Assembly: GCF_001571105.1 (NCBI RefSeq)
Contig: NZ_BCTD01000016.1
DNA: 64,000 bases
Source: Azotobacter vinelandii
Lineage (GTDB): Bacteria; Pseudomonadota; Gammaproteobacteria; Pseudomonadales; Pseudomonadaceae
Direction: 5' to 3' (one strand)
A model generated the notes under the pieces. The model was given only the letters and a program-made list of their open reading frames with translations, searched no databases and had not been told where the DNA came from. The translations under genes and the position numbers were made by a program. Each line of letters begins with the position of its first letter. The stretch's first letter is position 1. Below are positions 1 through 7,952 of the stretch, in pieces.

Positions 1-33
1 GTGGCCTATCGGGCGCACGAGGGGGAGCCTGGC

Positions 34-648
34 ATGAGCCTGTCGATTTCCTTGCATTTGCTGGCTCACGCCCCGGCTCCCGGCCAGGTGAAGCCTCGCC
101 TGATTCCCGCGTTGGGTGAAGATGGTGCGTGCGATCTGCAACGACTGCTGGTGGAGCGCGCCTTGCACCTGCCGGTGGATGGCTTCCAGGATCGCTTTCT
201 CTGGCTCGACGAGGGGCCCGACGAGGCCTTGGGCGCCATGGCGGAGGCCTGTGGCTGGGCCGTCGTCGAACAGCCGGCAGGCGATCTGGGCGAGCGGATG
301 CGCCGCATCGCCACCCTCGGCCTCTGCGCCACGGACGCGGTAATCCTGATCGGCAATGACAGCCCGGCGTTGGACGGCGACTACCTGCAGGCCGCCTGCG
401 AGGCGTTGCGCGAGCGGGATGTGGTGCTCGGGCCGGCCGAGCATGGCGATTATGCCTTGCTGGGGTTGCGGCGGCTCGACCCGTCGCTGTTCGAAGCCAT
501 TCCCTGGGGCTGCGAGGACGTGCTGCCCATCACCTGCGAGCGCCTGCGCCGGCTTGGCTGGAAGCATTGCCTGCTGCCCCGCTTATGGGGTGTGGAGGGG
601 CCCGAGGATCTGTTGCGTCTGTCCGAGGTGGGCATCCGCCTGAGCTGA
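34..648 (+). CDS. TIGR04282/DUF2064 family glycosyltransferase-like protein
   Basis: The product of about 204 residues matches the DUF2064 (TIGR04282, rSAM/selenodomain-associated transferase 1) family, which has a nucleotide-diphospho-sugar transferase fold. Family hallmarks visible are the N-terminal LLAHAPAPGQVKPRL segment (related to the KxPxPGxVKTRL signature), ILIGNDSPALDGDYL (the GxDxP motif) and LGPAEHGDYALLGL. The frame is open to the first base of the window, but ATG at 34 is preferred because homology begins there; a GTG at base 1 would add 11 residues. Substrate and function of the family are not established. A 300-base non-coding stretch separates it from fleQ, so co-transcription is uncertain. 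Confidence 0.75.
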   Translation: MSLSISLHLLAHAPAPGQVKPRLIPALGEDGACDLQRLLVERALHLPVDGFQDRFLWLDEGPDEALGAMAEACGWAVVEQPAGDLGERMRRIATLGLCATDAVILIGNDSPALDGDYLQAACEALRERDVVLGPAEHGDYALLGLRRLDPSLFEAIPWGCEDVLPITCERLRRLGWKHCLLPRLWGVEGPEDLLRLSEVGIRLS

Positions 649-948
649 AGACTGCGGGTGAACGGCTGCGTCCCATGGGTAAAGCTATCGAGCGGCTGAC
701 ATCCTTTGTAGAATATGGGCACTCGTTCAGGCGTATCCGGGAATGGGCTGGATTTTCCGGCCGTTCGTCCCGGATCCAGGGCTGCCTTCCTGGCGCTTCG
801 CTATCCATTCTGTCGGAGTTCCGCCGTCGCGAGCGCAGGATGCGCTTTCCTCGATTCGATACCGTGGCAGTCCCGATAACGGTGGCACTGCACGCCGTGG
901 TTTGCGACGACGCTTCCTGAAGCCCTTTCCAGCTCAGATATCCGGCAT
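649..948 (+). other. Non-coding region upstream of fleQ
   Basis: No convincing gene is seen here. The stretch presumably carries the fleQ promoter. A TAGAAT hexamer near 709-714 resembles a -10 element, but no well-spaced -35 was found, so no promoter is called. Confidence 0.4.
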
Positions 949-2454
949 ATGTGGCGTGACATAAAAATCCTCCTGATCGACGATGACTGCGGCCGACGCA
1001 GGGACATGTCGGTCATCCTCGATTTCCTCGACGAGCAATACCTGGCCTGTGCCAGTGCGGACTGGCGGGGGCAGGCCGAGTCCTTGGGCTCCAGCCGGGA
1101 GCTGTTGTGCGTGCTGCTGGGGACGGTCGAGACGCAAGGCGGGACGCTCAGGCTGATCAGGGCGCTCCGCGACTGGGACGAAACGCTTCCCGTGCTGCTG
1201 CTCGGTCGGCATCCCTCGCCGGACTGGCCGAAGGAGGCACGGCGCCAGGTGCTGGCCAGCCTGGAGGCACCACCCTCCTACAACAAGCTGCTCGATTCCC
1301 TGCATCGGGCCCAAGTCTACCGCACGATACCCGTCCAGGAGCGTGGCCTGTCGCGCGAGCCCAACCTGTTTCGCAGTCTGGTCGGCACCAGTCGGGCGAT
1401 CCAGCAGGTTCGCCAATTGCTGCAGCAGGTGGCCGATACCGATGCCTGCGTGTTGCTGCAGGGCGAATCAGGAACCGGCAAGGAGGTGGTGGCGCGTAAC
1501 CTGCACTACCATTCCAGACGTCGTGATGCTCCCTTCGTGCCCTTCAACTGCAGCGCCATCGCCACCGAGTTGCTGGAGAGCGAGTTGTTCGGGCATGAGA
1601 AGGGGGCTTTCAGCGGTGCCCTCGGCAGTCATGCCGGGCGTCTCGAACTGGCCCATGGCGGTGTCCTGTTTCTCGAGGAAATCGATGCCATGCCGTTGCC
1701 GGGCCAGGCTCGCCTGTTGCGTGTATTGAAGGAGGGCCTCTTCGAGCGCCTGGGCAGCACGCGCTCCCAGAGCGTCGATGTACGGATCATCGCGGCGAGT
1801 CACAAGAATCTCGAGGCGATGGTCGAAGAGGGCAGCTTCCGTGAGGATCTTTACTATCGGCTCAGTGTCTTTCCCATCGAGGTGCCGGCTCTGCGCGAGC
1901 GTGTGGAAGATCTTCCGCTGCTGTTGATCGAACTGATCGCGCGGCTGGAGCACGACAAGCTGGGCTCGATCCGCTTCAACTCGGCGGCGATCATGTCTCT
2001 CTGCCGGCACGACTGGCCGGGCAATCTGCGCGAGTTGGCCAACTTGGTGGAGCGGATGTCGATCATGCATCCCTATGGCGTCATCGGTGTGCAGGAGTTG
2101 CCGAAGAAATACCGCCACATCGAGGGAGAAGACGAGCAGGGCGACGAGGGTGGGGGGTTCGAGGCCAGCATGCCGGACCCGGCCAGCCTCGCCCTGCTGC
2201 CGCCGGAGGGGCTGGATCTGAAGGATTATCTGGCCGCCCTCGAACAGGCGCTCATCCAGCAGGCGCTGGACGACTCCGCCGGTGTGGTGGCACGTGCCGC
2301 CGAGCGCCTGCGCATCCGCCGTACCACACTGGTGGAGAAGATGCGCAAGTACGGCATGAGCCGGCGCGAGGACGGCTACGATCAAACGGCCCCGGAGCGC
2401 GCCGCAGGCTCCGTTCATTGCCCGGCGGTTGCCCTGCCGGGAGCCGAGTGTTAA
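949..2454 (+). CDS. fleQ: FleQ: c-di-GMP-responsive enhancer-binding transcriptional regulator
   Basis: The 501-residue protein starts MWRDIKILLIDDD, as Pseudomonas FleQ does, and has its three parts: a degenerate receiver (1-120), an AAA+ domain (about 142-380) and a Fis-type helix-turn-helix (about 425-475). Walker A GESGTGKE is at 172-179. In Pseudomonas, FleQ is the master activator of polar flagellar genes and represses exopolysaccharide genes until it binds c-di-GMP. The c-di-GMP contact segments LFRSLVG (149-155) and ARNLHYHS (182-189) are intact. Two core motifs deviate: the sigma-54 contact loop is GAFSGA (219-224) instead of GAFTGA, and Walker B reads LFLEEI (E243) instead of LFLDEI. 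The C-terminus carries an unusual tail. Identity is secure; full sigma-54 activator function is less so. Confidence 0.92.
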   Translation: MWRDIKILLIDDDCGRRRDMSVILDFLDEQYLACASADWRGQAESLGSSRELLCVLLGTVETQGGTLRLIRALRDWDETLPVLLLGRHPSPDWPKEARRQVLASLEAPPSYNKLLDSLHRAQVYRTIPVQERGLSREPNLFRSLVGTSRAIQQVRQLLQQVADTDACVLLQGESGTGKEVVARNLHYHSRRRDAPFVPFNCSAIATELLESELFGHEKGAFSGALGSHAGRLELAHGGVLFLEEIDAMPLPGQARLLRVLKEGLFERLGSTRSQSVDVRIIAASHKNLEAMVEEGSFREDLYYRLSVFPIEVPALRERVEDLPLLLIELIARLEHDKLGSIRFNSAAIMSLCRHDWPGNLRELANLVERMSIMHPYGVIGVQELPKKYRHIEGEDEQGDEGGGFEASMPDPASLALLPPEGLDLKDYLAALEQALIQQALDDSAGVVARAAERLRIRRTTLVEKMRKYGMSRREDGYDQTAPERAAGSVHCPAVALPGAEC

Positions 2455-2493
2455 ACCTCGCTGCGGCGACGACACCTACCTAAGGAGCACCGT

Positions 2494-2799
2494 ATGGCTA
2501 TCACTTCGCAGCCTTCGGCAGATGGACAAGAGTTGACCATTTTCATCCAGGGGCGCTTCGATTTCGGTGCCCACCAGGAATTCCGGGATGCCTACGAACG
2601 GGTGAACGTCACTCCGAAGCGTTATGTCGTCGACCTGCAGGGGGCGACCTATCTGGACAGCTCGGCGCTCGGAATGCTCCTGCTGCTGCGCGACCATGCC
2701 GGCGGCGAGCGGGCGCAGATCCGCCTGATCCACTGCAGTCCGGACGTGCGCAAGATCCTGTCGATCTCCAACTTCGAACAGCTTTTCCACATCGCCTAG
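2494..2799 (+). CDS. hsbA: HsbA-type anti-anti-sigma factor (STAS domain)
   Basis: This 101-residue single STAS-domain protein is close to Pseudomonas HsbA. The phosphorylation region reads YLDSSALGM, with Ser56 at the usual site. In P. aeruginosa, HsbA is (de)phosphorylated by HsbR and switches partners between the anti-sigma factor FlgM and the diguanylate cyclase HsbD, linking HptB signalling to flagella, biofilm and c-di-GMP. It lies 39 bases after fleQ and 10 bases before hsbR, with an AAGGAG ribosome site, so the genes are probably co-transcribed. Confidence 0.93.
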   Translation: MAITSQPSADGQELTIFIQGRFDFGAHQEFRDAYERVNVTPKRYVVDLQGATYLDSSALGMLLLLRDHAGGERAQIRLIHCSPDVRKILSISNFEQLFHIA

Positions 2800-2809
2800 G
2801 GTTTTCCCC

Positions 2810-4537
2810 GTGCAGTCGACCCTGTGCATCCTGATCGCCGAGGACAGTCCCGCGGACCGGATGCTGCTGGCGACCATCGTCGGTCGCCAGGGCTATCGTG
2901 TGCTGACTGCCGGCAACGGCCTCGAGGCGATCATGATGTTCGCCCGCGAGCGTCCGCACATGGTCCTGATGGACGCACTGATGCCGGTGATGGACGGTTT
3001 CGAGGCCGCCCGGCGGATCAAGCAGATGGCCGGCGAGGAACTGGTGCCGATCATCTTCCTCACCTCGCTGACCGAGAACGAGGCTCTGGTCCAGTGCCTG
3101 GAGGTCGGCGGCGACGACTTCATCGCCAAGCCTTACAACAGTGTGATCCTGGATGCCAAGATCAAGGCCATGGACCGCCTGCGCCGGCTGCAGGCCACGG
3201 TGCTGGAGCAGCGCGACCTGATCGCCCGGCACAACGAGCACCTGCTCAACGAGCAGCGGGTGGCCAAGGCGGTGTTCGACAAGGTGGCCCACTCCGGCTG
3301 CCTCAATGCTCCGAACATCCGCTATATGCAGTCGCCCTATGCGCTGTTCAACGGCGACCTGATGCTGGCGGCCTTCAAGCCTTCCGGCGGCATGCACGTG
3401 CTGCTCGGCGACTTCACCGGACACGGCCTGCCGGCGGCGATCGGTGCCATGCCCCTGGCCGAGGTCTTCTACGGCATGACCGCCAAGGGCTATTCGCTGG
3501 CGGAAATCCTTCGCGAGATGAATGCCAAGCTCAAGCGCATCCTGCCGGTGGGCGTGTTCTGCTGTGCCGTGATGCTCAATCTGAGTTTTCAGCGACGGGT
3601 GGTCGAGGTCTGGAACGGCGGTCTTCCCGATGGCTATCTCCGGCGCGGCAGCAGCGGCGAGCGGATTCCCCTGCGTTCCCGTCACCTGCCGCTGGGCATC
3701 CTCGACGCCTCGTGCTTCGACGATCGCTACGAGATCTACCCCATGGAGACGGGGGATCGCATCTTCCTGCTTTCCGATGGCGTGCTGGAGGCATGCAACC
3801 TGGCCGGCGACTGTTTCGGCGAAGGACGGCTGCTCGAAGTGTTCGCCCTCAACCGTCAGCCGGACCTGCTGTTCAGTGAAATCCAGCAGGCGCTCAGCGC
3901 CTTCCGTGGCGAGGCGCAGGACGACGTCAGCCTGATGGAGGTCCATCTGATGGAGGAGGGACAGTTGCCGCATTCGCCGCTGATCTTCTCGGACTCCGGG
4001 CAGAATGCCTCGCTGGACTGGTCGGTCAGCTTCGAATTCCGTGCCGAAACCCTCAAACGCTTCAATCCGCTGCCCTATCTGCTGCAACTGCTGCTCGAGG
4101 TGGAGGAGCTGCGCATACAGGGCAGCGTGCTTTACACGGTGCTCGCCGAGCTGTACTCCAATGCCCTGGAGCATGGGGTGATGGGCCTGGATTCGTCGCT
4201 CAAGCGCGATGCCCAGGGGTTCGCCGAATACTATCGGGAGCGCCGTACGCGACTGGCGAACCTGTGCGATGGCTATGTGCGGTTCCATCTGGATCTGCGG
4301 CCCGAGGGCAAGGGGGGGCGCCTGAGCATTCGCGTCGAGGACAGCGGTCCGGGTTTCGACGTGCAGCGGATGCTGGAGCGGCACGCGTTGGCCGAGCACT
4401 TGAGCGGGCGTGGCCTGAAACTGGTGCGCCAACTGGCCGACCGTTGCAGTTGGGCGCCCGACGGTCGCGGCGTGTGCGTGGAGTTTTCCTGGCCCGCTCG
4501 GCATAATCCCGCGGATCGCCCCTCGGCCCAGGAGTGA
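2810..4537 (+). CDS. hsbR: HsbR: response regulator with PP2C phosphatase and anti-sigma kinase domains
   Basis: The 575-residue protein starts at GTG and has three domains: a receiver (1-125, phospho-acceptor Asp55 in LMDALMPVMDGF), a PP2C/SpoIIE-like serine phosphatase (about 180-390, with GDFTGHGLPAAIGAMP and LLSDGVLEA), and a C-terminal HATPase_c kinase (about 425-565, with ELYSNALEHG and VEDSGPGF). This is the architecture of P. aeruginosa HsbR, which receives phosphate from HptB and controls the phosphorylation of HsbA. It sits between hsbA (10-base gap) and hptB (6-base gap), so all three are likely one operon. Confidence 0.93.
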   Translation: MQSTLCILIAEDSPADRMLLATIVGRQGYRVLTAGNGLEAIMMFARERPHMVLMDALMPVMDGFEAARRIKQMAGEELVPIIFLTSLTENEALVQCLEVGGDDFIAKPYNSVILDAKIKAMDRLRRLQATVLEQRDLIARHNEHLLNEQRVAKAVFDKVAHSGCLNAPNIRYMQSPYALFNGDLMLAAFKPSGGMHVLLGDFTGHGLPAAIGAMPLAEVFYGMTAKGYSLAEILREMNAKLKRILPVGVFCCAVMLNLSFQRRVVEVWNGGLPDGYLRRGSSGERIPLRSRHLPLGILDASCFDDRYEIYPMETGDRIFLLSDGVLEACNLAGDCFGEGRLLEVFALNRQPDLLFSEIQQALSAFRGEAQDDVSLMEVHLMEEGQLPHSPLIFSDSGQNASLDWSVSFEFRAETLKRFNPLPYLLQLLLEVEELRIQGSVLYTVLAELYSNALEHGVMGLDSSLKRDAQGFAEYYRERRTRLANLCDGYVRFHLDLRPEGKGGRLSIRVEDSGPGFDVQRMLERHALAEHLSGRGLKLVRQLADRCSWAPDGRGVCVEFSWPARHNPADRPSAQE

Positions 4538-4543
4538 CTTGGT

Positions 4544-4891
4544 GTGTCCGAACATCTCGATCCCAGCGTTCAGGCGCTTCTGCGGGAGGTCATGGAGGAC
4601 GAGTATCCGCTTCTGCTGGATACTTTCCTGAGCGACTCCGAGGCCCGCCTGCATGCCCTGCGCCAGGCCCATGACGCCCGGGATGCCGAAGCCCTGCGTC
4701 GAGCCGCGCACAGCTTCAAGGGCAGTTGCAGCAACATGGGTGCGCCGCGGCTGACCGAACTGTGCCGGCTGCTCGAGCATCAGGCCCGCACCGGCGAACT
4801 GACTCCGGTGTCCGTCCTGCTGGCGCAGGCGGAACAGGAGTTCGCCATCATCCGTACCTTGATCGAGTCCGAACGACAGCGTCATCCGTGA
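4544..4891 (+). CDS. hptB: HptB: histidine-containing phosphotransfer protein
   Basis: The 115-residue HPt domain protein starts at GTG. The phospho-histidine is His56 in RRAAHSFKGSCSNMGA, the canonical HSxKGS motif. In Pseudomonas, HptB relays phosphate from hybrid sensor kinases (PA1611, ErcS', SagS, and RetS-linked routes) to HsbR. It is the last gene of the hsbA-hsbR-hptB set; the gap to eda is only 22 bases, so transcription may continue. Confidence 0.92.
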   Translation: MSEHLDPSVQALLREVMEDEYPLLLDTFLSDSEARLHALRQAHDARDAEALRRAAHSFKGSCSNMGAPRLTELCRLLEHQARTGELTPVSVLLAQAEQEFAIIRTLIESERQRHP

Positions 4892-4913
4892 CGCCCCTGC
4901 TGGAGAGAAAAAC

Positions 4914-5564
4914 ATGGTCATGACGATGGATGCGGTGCTGCAGCGTGCGCGTCCGGTGCTCCCGGTATTGGTGATCGAAGACGCCGAACTGGCGGTGGAT
5001 CTGGCGCGGGCGCTGCACGCAGGCGGCATCCAGGTACTCGAGGTGACGTTGCGCACCTCGCGCGCACTGGATGCGCTGGCGGCGATCCGGCAGGCGCTGC
5101 CGGACCTGCTGGTCGGTGCCGGCACCCTGATCCATAGCGAGCAGTTCCTCGAGGCCCGCGATGCCGGTGCGCAATTCGTCGTCAGTCCCGGCTGTACCCA
5201 GCGCCTGGCGGCGGCCGCCGACGATTGCCGGCTGCCCTACCTGCCGGGCGTGATGACGCCCTCGGAAGTCCTGCAGGCCCTGGAGTTCGGCTATCGCTCG
5301 CTGAAGCTGTTCCCGGCCAACGGCACCACCAGCGTGAAGATGCTGAAGAGTTTCAAGGAGCCGTTCAGCGGCATCCGCTTCTGTCCCACCGGCGGGGTGA
5401 CGCCGGACAATCTGCTGAGCTTCCTCGGTCTGCCCAACGTCGCCTGCGTGGGGGGGACCTGGGTCGCGCCCGCCAGCCTGATCCGCGCCCGCGCCTGGGA
5501 CCAGATCACCCAACTCGCCCGCGAGGCCTGCGAACAGGCGGCCAGTTTGGAGCACCATTCTTGA
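4914..5564 (+). CDS. eda: 2-dehydro-3-deoxy-phosphogluconate (KDPG/KHG) aldolase
   Basis: The 216-residue class I aldolase of the Entner-Doudoroff pathway cleaves KDPG to pyruvate and glyceraldehyde-3-phosphate. The catalytic Glu lies in LEVTLRT (E43), the Schiff-base Lys in SLKLFPANG (K131), and phosphate-binding glycines are in CPTGGVTPDN. ATG codons at 4914, 4920 and 4926 are all possible starts. The stop codon overlaps the TTG start of the next gene, so translational coupling is likely. No other Entner-Doudoroff gene is adjacent. Confidence 0.93.
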   Translation: MVMTMDAVLQRARPVLPVLVIEDAELAVDLARALHAGGIQVLEVTLRTSRALDALAAIRQALPDLLVGAGTLIHSEQFLEARDAGAQFVVSPGCTQRLAAAADDCRLPYLPGVMTPSEVLQALEFGYRSLKLFPANGTTSVKMLKSFKEPFSGIRFCPTGGVTPDNLLSFLGLPNVACVGGTWVAPASLIRARAWDQITQLAREACEQAASLEHHS

Positions 5565-5995
5565 GTTGGCGGTGGCCCGCGCCTTTCGTCATCGACATCG
5601 AAGTGCTGCCGGCGCACATCGACGGTCTCGGCCACGTCAACAACGTGGTCTACGTCGGCTGGCTGGAGGATTGCGCCTGGCGCCATTCGCAGAGCCTGGG
5701 CCTCGGGCTGGACGAGTACCGGCGCCTGGACAGGGCGATGGCGGTCCTGCGTCACGAGATCGACTATCTGGCCAGCGCCCGCCTGGGCGAGCGCCTGCAG
5801 ATGGGAACCTGGATCGTCGATGCGTATCGCGGCCTGAAGATGACCCGCCGGTTTCAACTGCTGCGTCCGGCCGACGGTGTCACCCTGCTGAGCGCGCAGA
5901 CCACCTTCGCCTGCATCGAACTCTCCAGCGGCAGGCCCCGGCGGATGCCGGAGGCTTTCGTGGAGCGCTACGGCAAAGCGCTGATCGACGCCTAG
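5561..5995 (+). CDS. Acyl-CoA thioesterase, 4-hydroxybenzoyl-CoA thioesterase-like (hotdog fold)
   Basis: The 144-residue protein carries the 4HBT/YbgC-type signature: HIDGLGHVNNVVYVGWLED, with the active-site Asp in the region DGLGHVNN near the N-terminus, followed by the hotdog beta-sheet. The TTG at 5561 is chosen as start because it overlaps the eda stop (TTGA) and places the motif at the usual distance from the N-terminus; no ATG lies close by. A gene of this family follows eda in other pseudomonads. The physiological acyl-CoA substrate cannot be read from the sequence. Confidence 0.82.
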   Translation: MSWRWPAPFVIDIEVLPAHIDGLGHVNNVVYVGWLEDCAWRHSQSLGLGLDEYRRLDRAMAVLRHEIDYLASARLGERLQMGTWIVDAYRGLKMTRRFQLLRPADGVTLLSAQTTFACIELSSGRPRRMPEAFVERYGKALIDA

Positions 5996-6035
5996 CTTTG
6001 CCTCCTTCCGTTCATCCTTGCCGGAAACCTCTCCC

Positions 6036-7016
6036 ATGCGAATCGCCCTGGCCCCCATGGAGGGATTGGTCGACGAACTGCTTCGTGACTTGCTGACCCG
6101 CGTCGGCGGTATCGACTGGTGCGTGACCGAATTCGTCCGGGTCTGCGACCGTCTGCTGCCGGTCGCCCAGTTCGAGAAACTGGCTCCGGAGCTGCGGCAT
6201 GGCTGGCGGACCCGGGCCGGCACGCCGATGCATCTGCAACTGCTCGGTTCCGATCCGGCATGCCTGGCCGAGAACGCGGCGCTGGCGGCCGAATTGGGCG
6301 CGCCGGCGATCGATCTCAACTTCGGTTGCCCGGCGAAGACGGTCAACCGCTCGCGGGGCGGAGCGGTGCTGCTCGACGAGCCGGAACTGCTGCATGCCAT
6401 CGTCCGCGAGGTGCGCCGGGCCGTGCCGGCGCATGTGCCGGTGACCGCCAAGATGCGCCTGGGGTACGCCCGGCCCGAGGGCGCCCTGGAGTGCGCCCGC
6501 GCGCTGGTCGAGGGCGGCGTCGCACATCTGGTGGTGCACGCACGGACCAAGGTCGAGGGCTACCGGCCGCCGGCCCATTGGGAATGGCTGGCGCGGGTGC
6601 GGGAGGCGGTTGCCGTGCCGGTCTATGCCAACGGCGAAATCTGGACGCCGGCGGATTGGCTGCGCTGCCGGGAAATCAGCGGGGTGGAGGATGTCATGCT
6701 CGGCCGCGGCCTGGTTTCGCGCCCCGATCTGGCCCGGCAGATCGCCATGGCGTGCGCCGGACGCACGCTCGAGCCGCAGGGCTGGGGTGAGGTACAGCCG
6801 CTGGTGCGCGAGTTCTGGCGGCGCGCCCGGCAGCGGATCGCGCCGCGCTACGCGCCTGGCCGGCTCAAGCAGTGGCTGGGCATGCTGGCGCGCAGTTATC
6901 CGGAGGCGGCCGCGCTGTTCGCCGAACTGCGCCGGGAGAACGACTGCGGGCGGCTGGATGCCCTGCTGGGCGTAGAGTTGCGCGGTATTTTCCCGGATCT
7001 GTGTCCGGCGCTCTGA
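6036..7016 (+). CDS. dusC: tRNA-dihydrouridine(16) synthase DusC
   Basis: The 326-residue flavoenzyme reduces a D-loop uridine of tRNA to dihydrouridine. It starts MRIALAPMEGLVD, has the catalytic Cys in LNFGCPAKTVNRSRGG, the FMN-binding KMRLG and ARTKVEGY region, and YANGEIW. The MEGLVDELLRDLL form and overall length match subfamily DusC. The ATG at 6036 is preferred to one 18 bases upstream because the conserved N-terminus begins there. It is followed by a convergent small ORF. Confidence 0.9.
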   Translation: MRIALAPMEGLVDELLRDLLTRVGGIDWCVTEFVRVCDRLLPVAQFEKLAPELRHGWRTRAGTPMHLQLLGSDPACLAENAALAAELGAPAIDLNFGCPAKTVNRSRGGAVLLDEPELLHAIVREVRRAVPAHVPVTAKMRLGYARPEGALECARALVEGGVAHLVVHARTKVEGYRPPAHWEWLARVREAVAVPVYANGEIWTPADWLRCREISGVEDVMLGRGLVSRPDLARQIAMACAGRTLEPQGWGEVQPLVREFWRRARQRIAPRYAPGRLKQWLGMLARSYPEAAALFAELRRENDCGRLDALLGVELRGIFPDLCPAL

Positions 7017-7053
7017 AAGGCGACGCCGGTCCGCTGCGGATCGGCCGGCGAGG

Positions 7054-7200
7054 TCAGGTCGTCAGGCCCGCAGCCCGCATGATCAGGCGCAGCCCATAGG
7101 CGAGTATGCCCAGGCAGAGCACGCTGGCGGTCCAGATCGTCACTAGCCAGAGGAGCCGGCGCGGCCAGCGCGCATCGTGGTGGTGGCTTCGGGATTTCAT
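7054..7200 (-). CDS. Small membrane protein, DUF2474-like
   Basis: This 48-residue ORF has a basic, His-containing N-terminus, then WPRRLLWLVTIWTASVLCL and a second hydrophobic stretch ending LRLIMRAAGL. The Trp/Arg-rich start and single membrane helix resemble DUF2474 peptides, which often accompany cytochrome bd-type (CioAB/CydAB) quinol oxidases as accessory subunits. A good GAGGAG ribosome site precedes the ATG. No oxidase gene is in the window, so if the assignment is right it is an orphan copy. It is too short for family certainty. Confidence 0.55.
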   Translation of the reverse strand: MKSRSHHHDARWPRRLLWLVTIWTASVLCLGILAYGLRLIMRAAGLTT

Positions 7201-7365
7201 CGGGGATCGCTCCTCGTTCTTCGGGCCGCTTTCCGAAATACCCAGTATGGCCGGATCGGACATCGGAGAGGGCTGCTGCGGGTCAGGCGCGGAAATCCTC
7301 TTGGCGTATTTCCGTGCCTGGCTGGTTTTCCTTCGAGGGGCCGGTTCCGAAAGGGCGTTTCGCCC

Positions 7366-7391
7366 CTTGAAATTCGCCGGACGGACTCCAT
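7366..7391 (+). promoter_or_regulatory. Sigma-32 (RpoH) type heat-shock promoter of ibpA
   Basis: CTTGAAA at 7366-7372 and CTCCAT at 7386-7391 are separated by 13 bases, matching the RpoH consensus CTTGAAA-N(11-16)-CCCCAT in all but one base. It lies about 70 bases upstream of ibpA, a classical heat-shock gene. Confidence 0.8.
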
Positions 7392-7401
7392 CTGGGAGCC
7401 T

Positions 7402-7454
7402 GCGGGATGCCGGAGCCGGGTCCCGCGACAGAATGCTCGCTGATCTATCGGGAG
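7402..7454 (+). promoter_or_regulatory. Candidate ROSE-like RNA thermometer in the ibpA leader
   Basis: The leader can fold into a hairpin with arms GCGGGA (7402-7407) and TCCCGC (7421-7426) and an inner CCGG/CCGG pairing. A second element follows in which TGCTCG (7434-7439) faces the ribosome-binding CGGGAG (7449-7454) with unpaired G residues, as in ROSE thermometers known upstream of Pseudomonas ibpA. The fold was drawn by eye. Confidence 0.4.
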
Positions 7455-7461
7455 ACTGACG

Positions 7462-7905
7462 ATGTCCGCTTTTTCCATGGCCCCTCTGTTCCGCCAATCC
7501 ATCGGTTTCGACCGCTTCAACGACCTGTTCGAGTCCGCCCTGCGCAACGAGGCCGGCAGCACCTATCCGCCCTATAACATCGAGAAGCACGGCGACGAGC
7601 GCTATCGCATCGTGATCGCGGCGGCCGGCTTCCAGGAGTCCGATCTGGACGTGCAGGTCGAACGCGGCGTACTGAGCGTCAGCGGCGGCAAGCGCGAGAA
7701 TCGATCCGAAGGTGTCACCTATCTGCATCAGGGTATCGCCCAGCGCGCCTTCAAGCTGTCGTTCCGTCTGGTCGACCATATCGAGGTCAAGGGCGCCGAG
7801 CTGCGCAACGGTCTGCTGAGCATCGAACTGGTGCGCATCGTGCCGGAGGAGGCCAGCCCCAAGCGCATTCCGATCGGCAGCGGCCGGCCGGCCCTGGAGA
7901 GCTGA
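7462..7905 (+). CDS. ibpA: Small heat-shock protein IbpA (Hsp20)
   Basis: The 147-residue protein has an alpha-crystallin domain from about residue 35 to 130, including PPYNIEKHGDERYRIVIAAAGF, the GVLSVSG strand and ELRNGLLSIEL, and ends in a short tail containing the IPI motif (KRIPIGSG) used for oligomer contacts. It is an ATP-independent holdase that co-aggregates with unfolding proteins and hands them to DnaK/ClpB. Regulation appears twofold: a sigma-32 promoter and a possible thermosensing leader. Confidence 0.95.
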   Translation: MSAFSMAPLFRQSIGFDRFNDLFESALRNEAGSTYPPYNIEKHGDERYRIVIAAAGFQESDLDVQVERGVLSVSGGKRENRSEGVTYLHQGIAQRAFKLSFRLVDHIEVKGAELRNGLLSIELVRIVPEEASPKRIPIGSGRPALES

Positions 7906-7922
7906 CCGCTATCCCGGAGAGA

Positions 7923-7946
7923 GGGGCGCCGCTGGCGCCCCTTTTT
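7923..7946 (+). terminator. Rho-independent terminator between ibpA and the convergent LysR gene
   Basis: A perfect GGGGCGCC / GGCGCCCC stem with a GCT loop is followed by five Ts. It is 17 bases after the ibpA stop and just before the end of the convergent LysR gene, so it may serve both. Confidence 0.85.
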
Positions 7947-7952
7947 CGTCGT

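Noticed and set aside
2609..5125. Very long open frame on the minus strand across hsbA-hsbR-hptB
   Set aside because: It is antisense to four confidently identified genes and has no recognisable domains; long antisense frames are common in GC-rich DNA.
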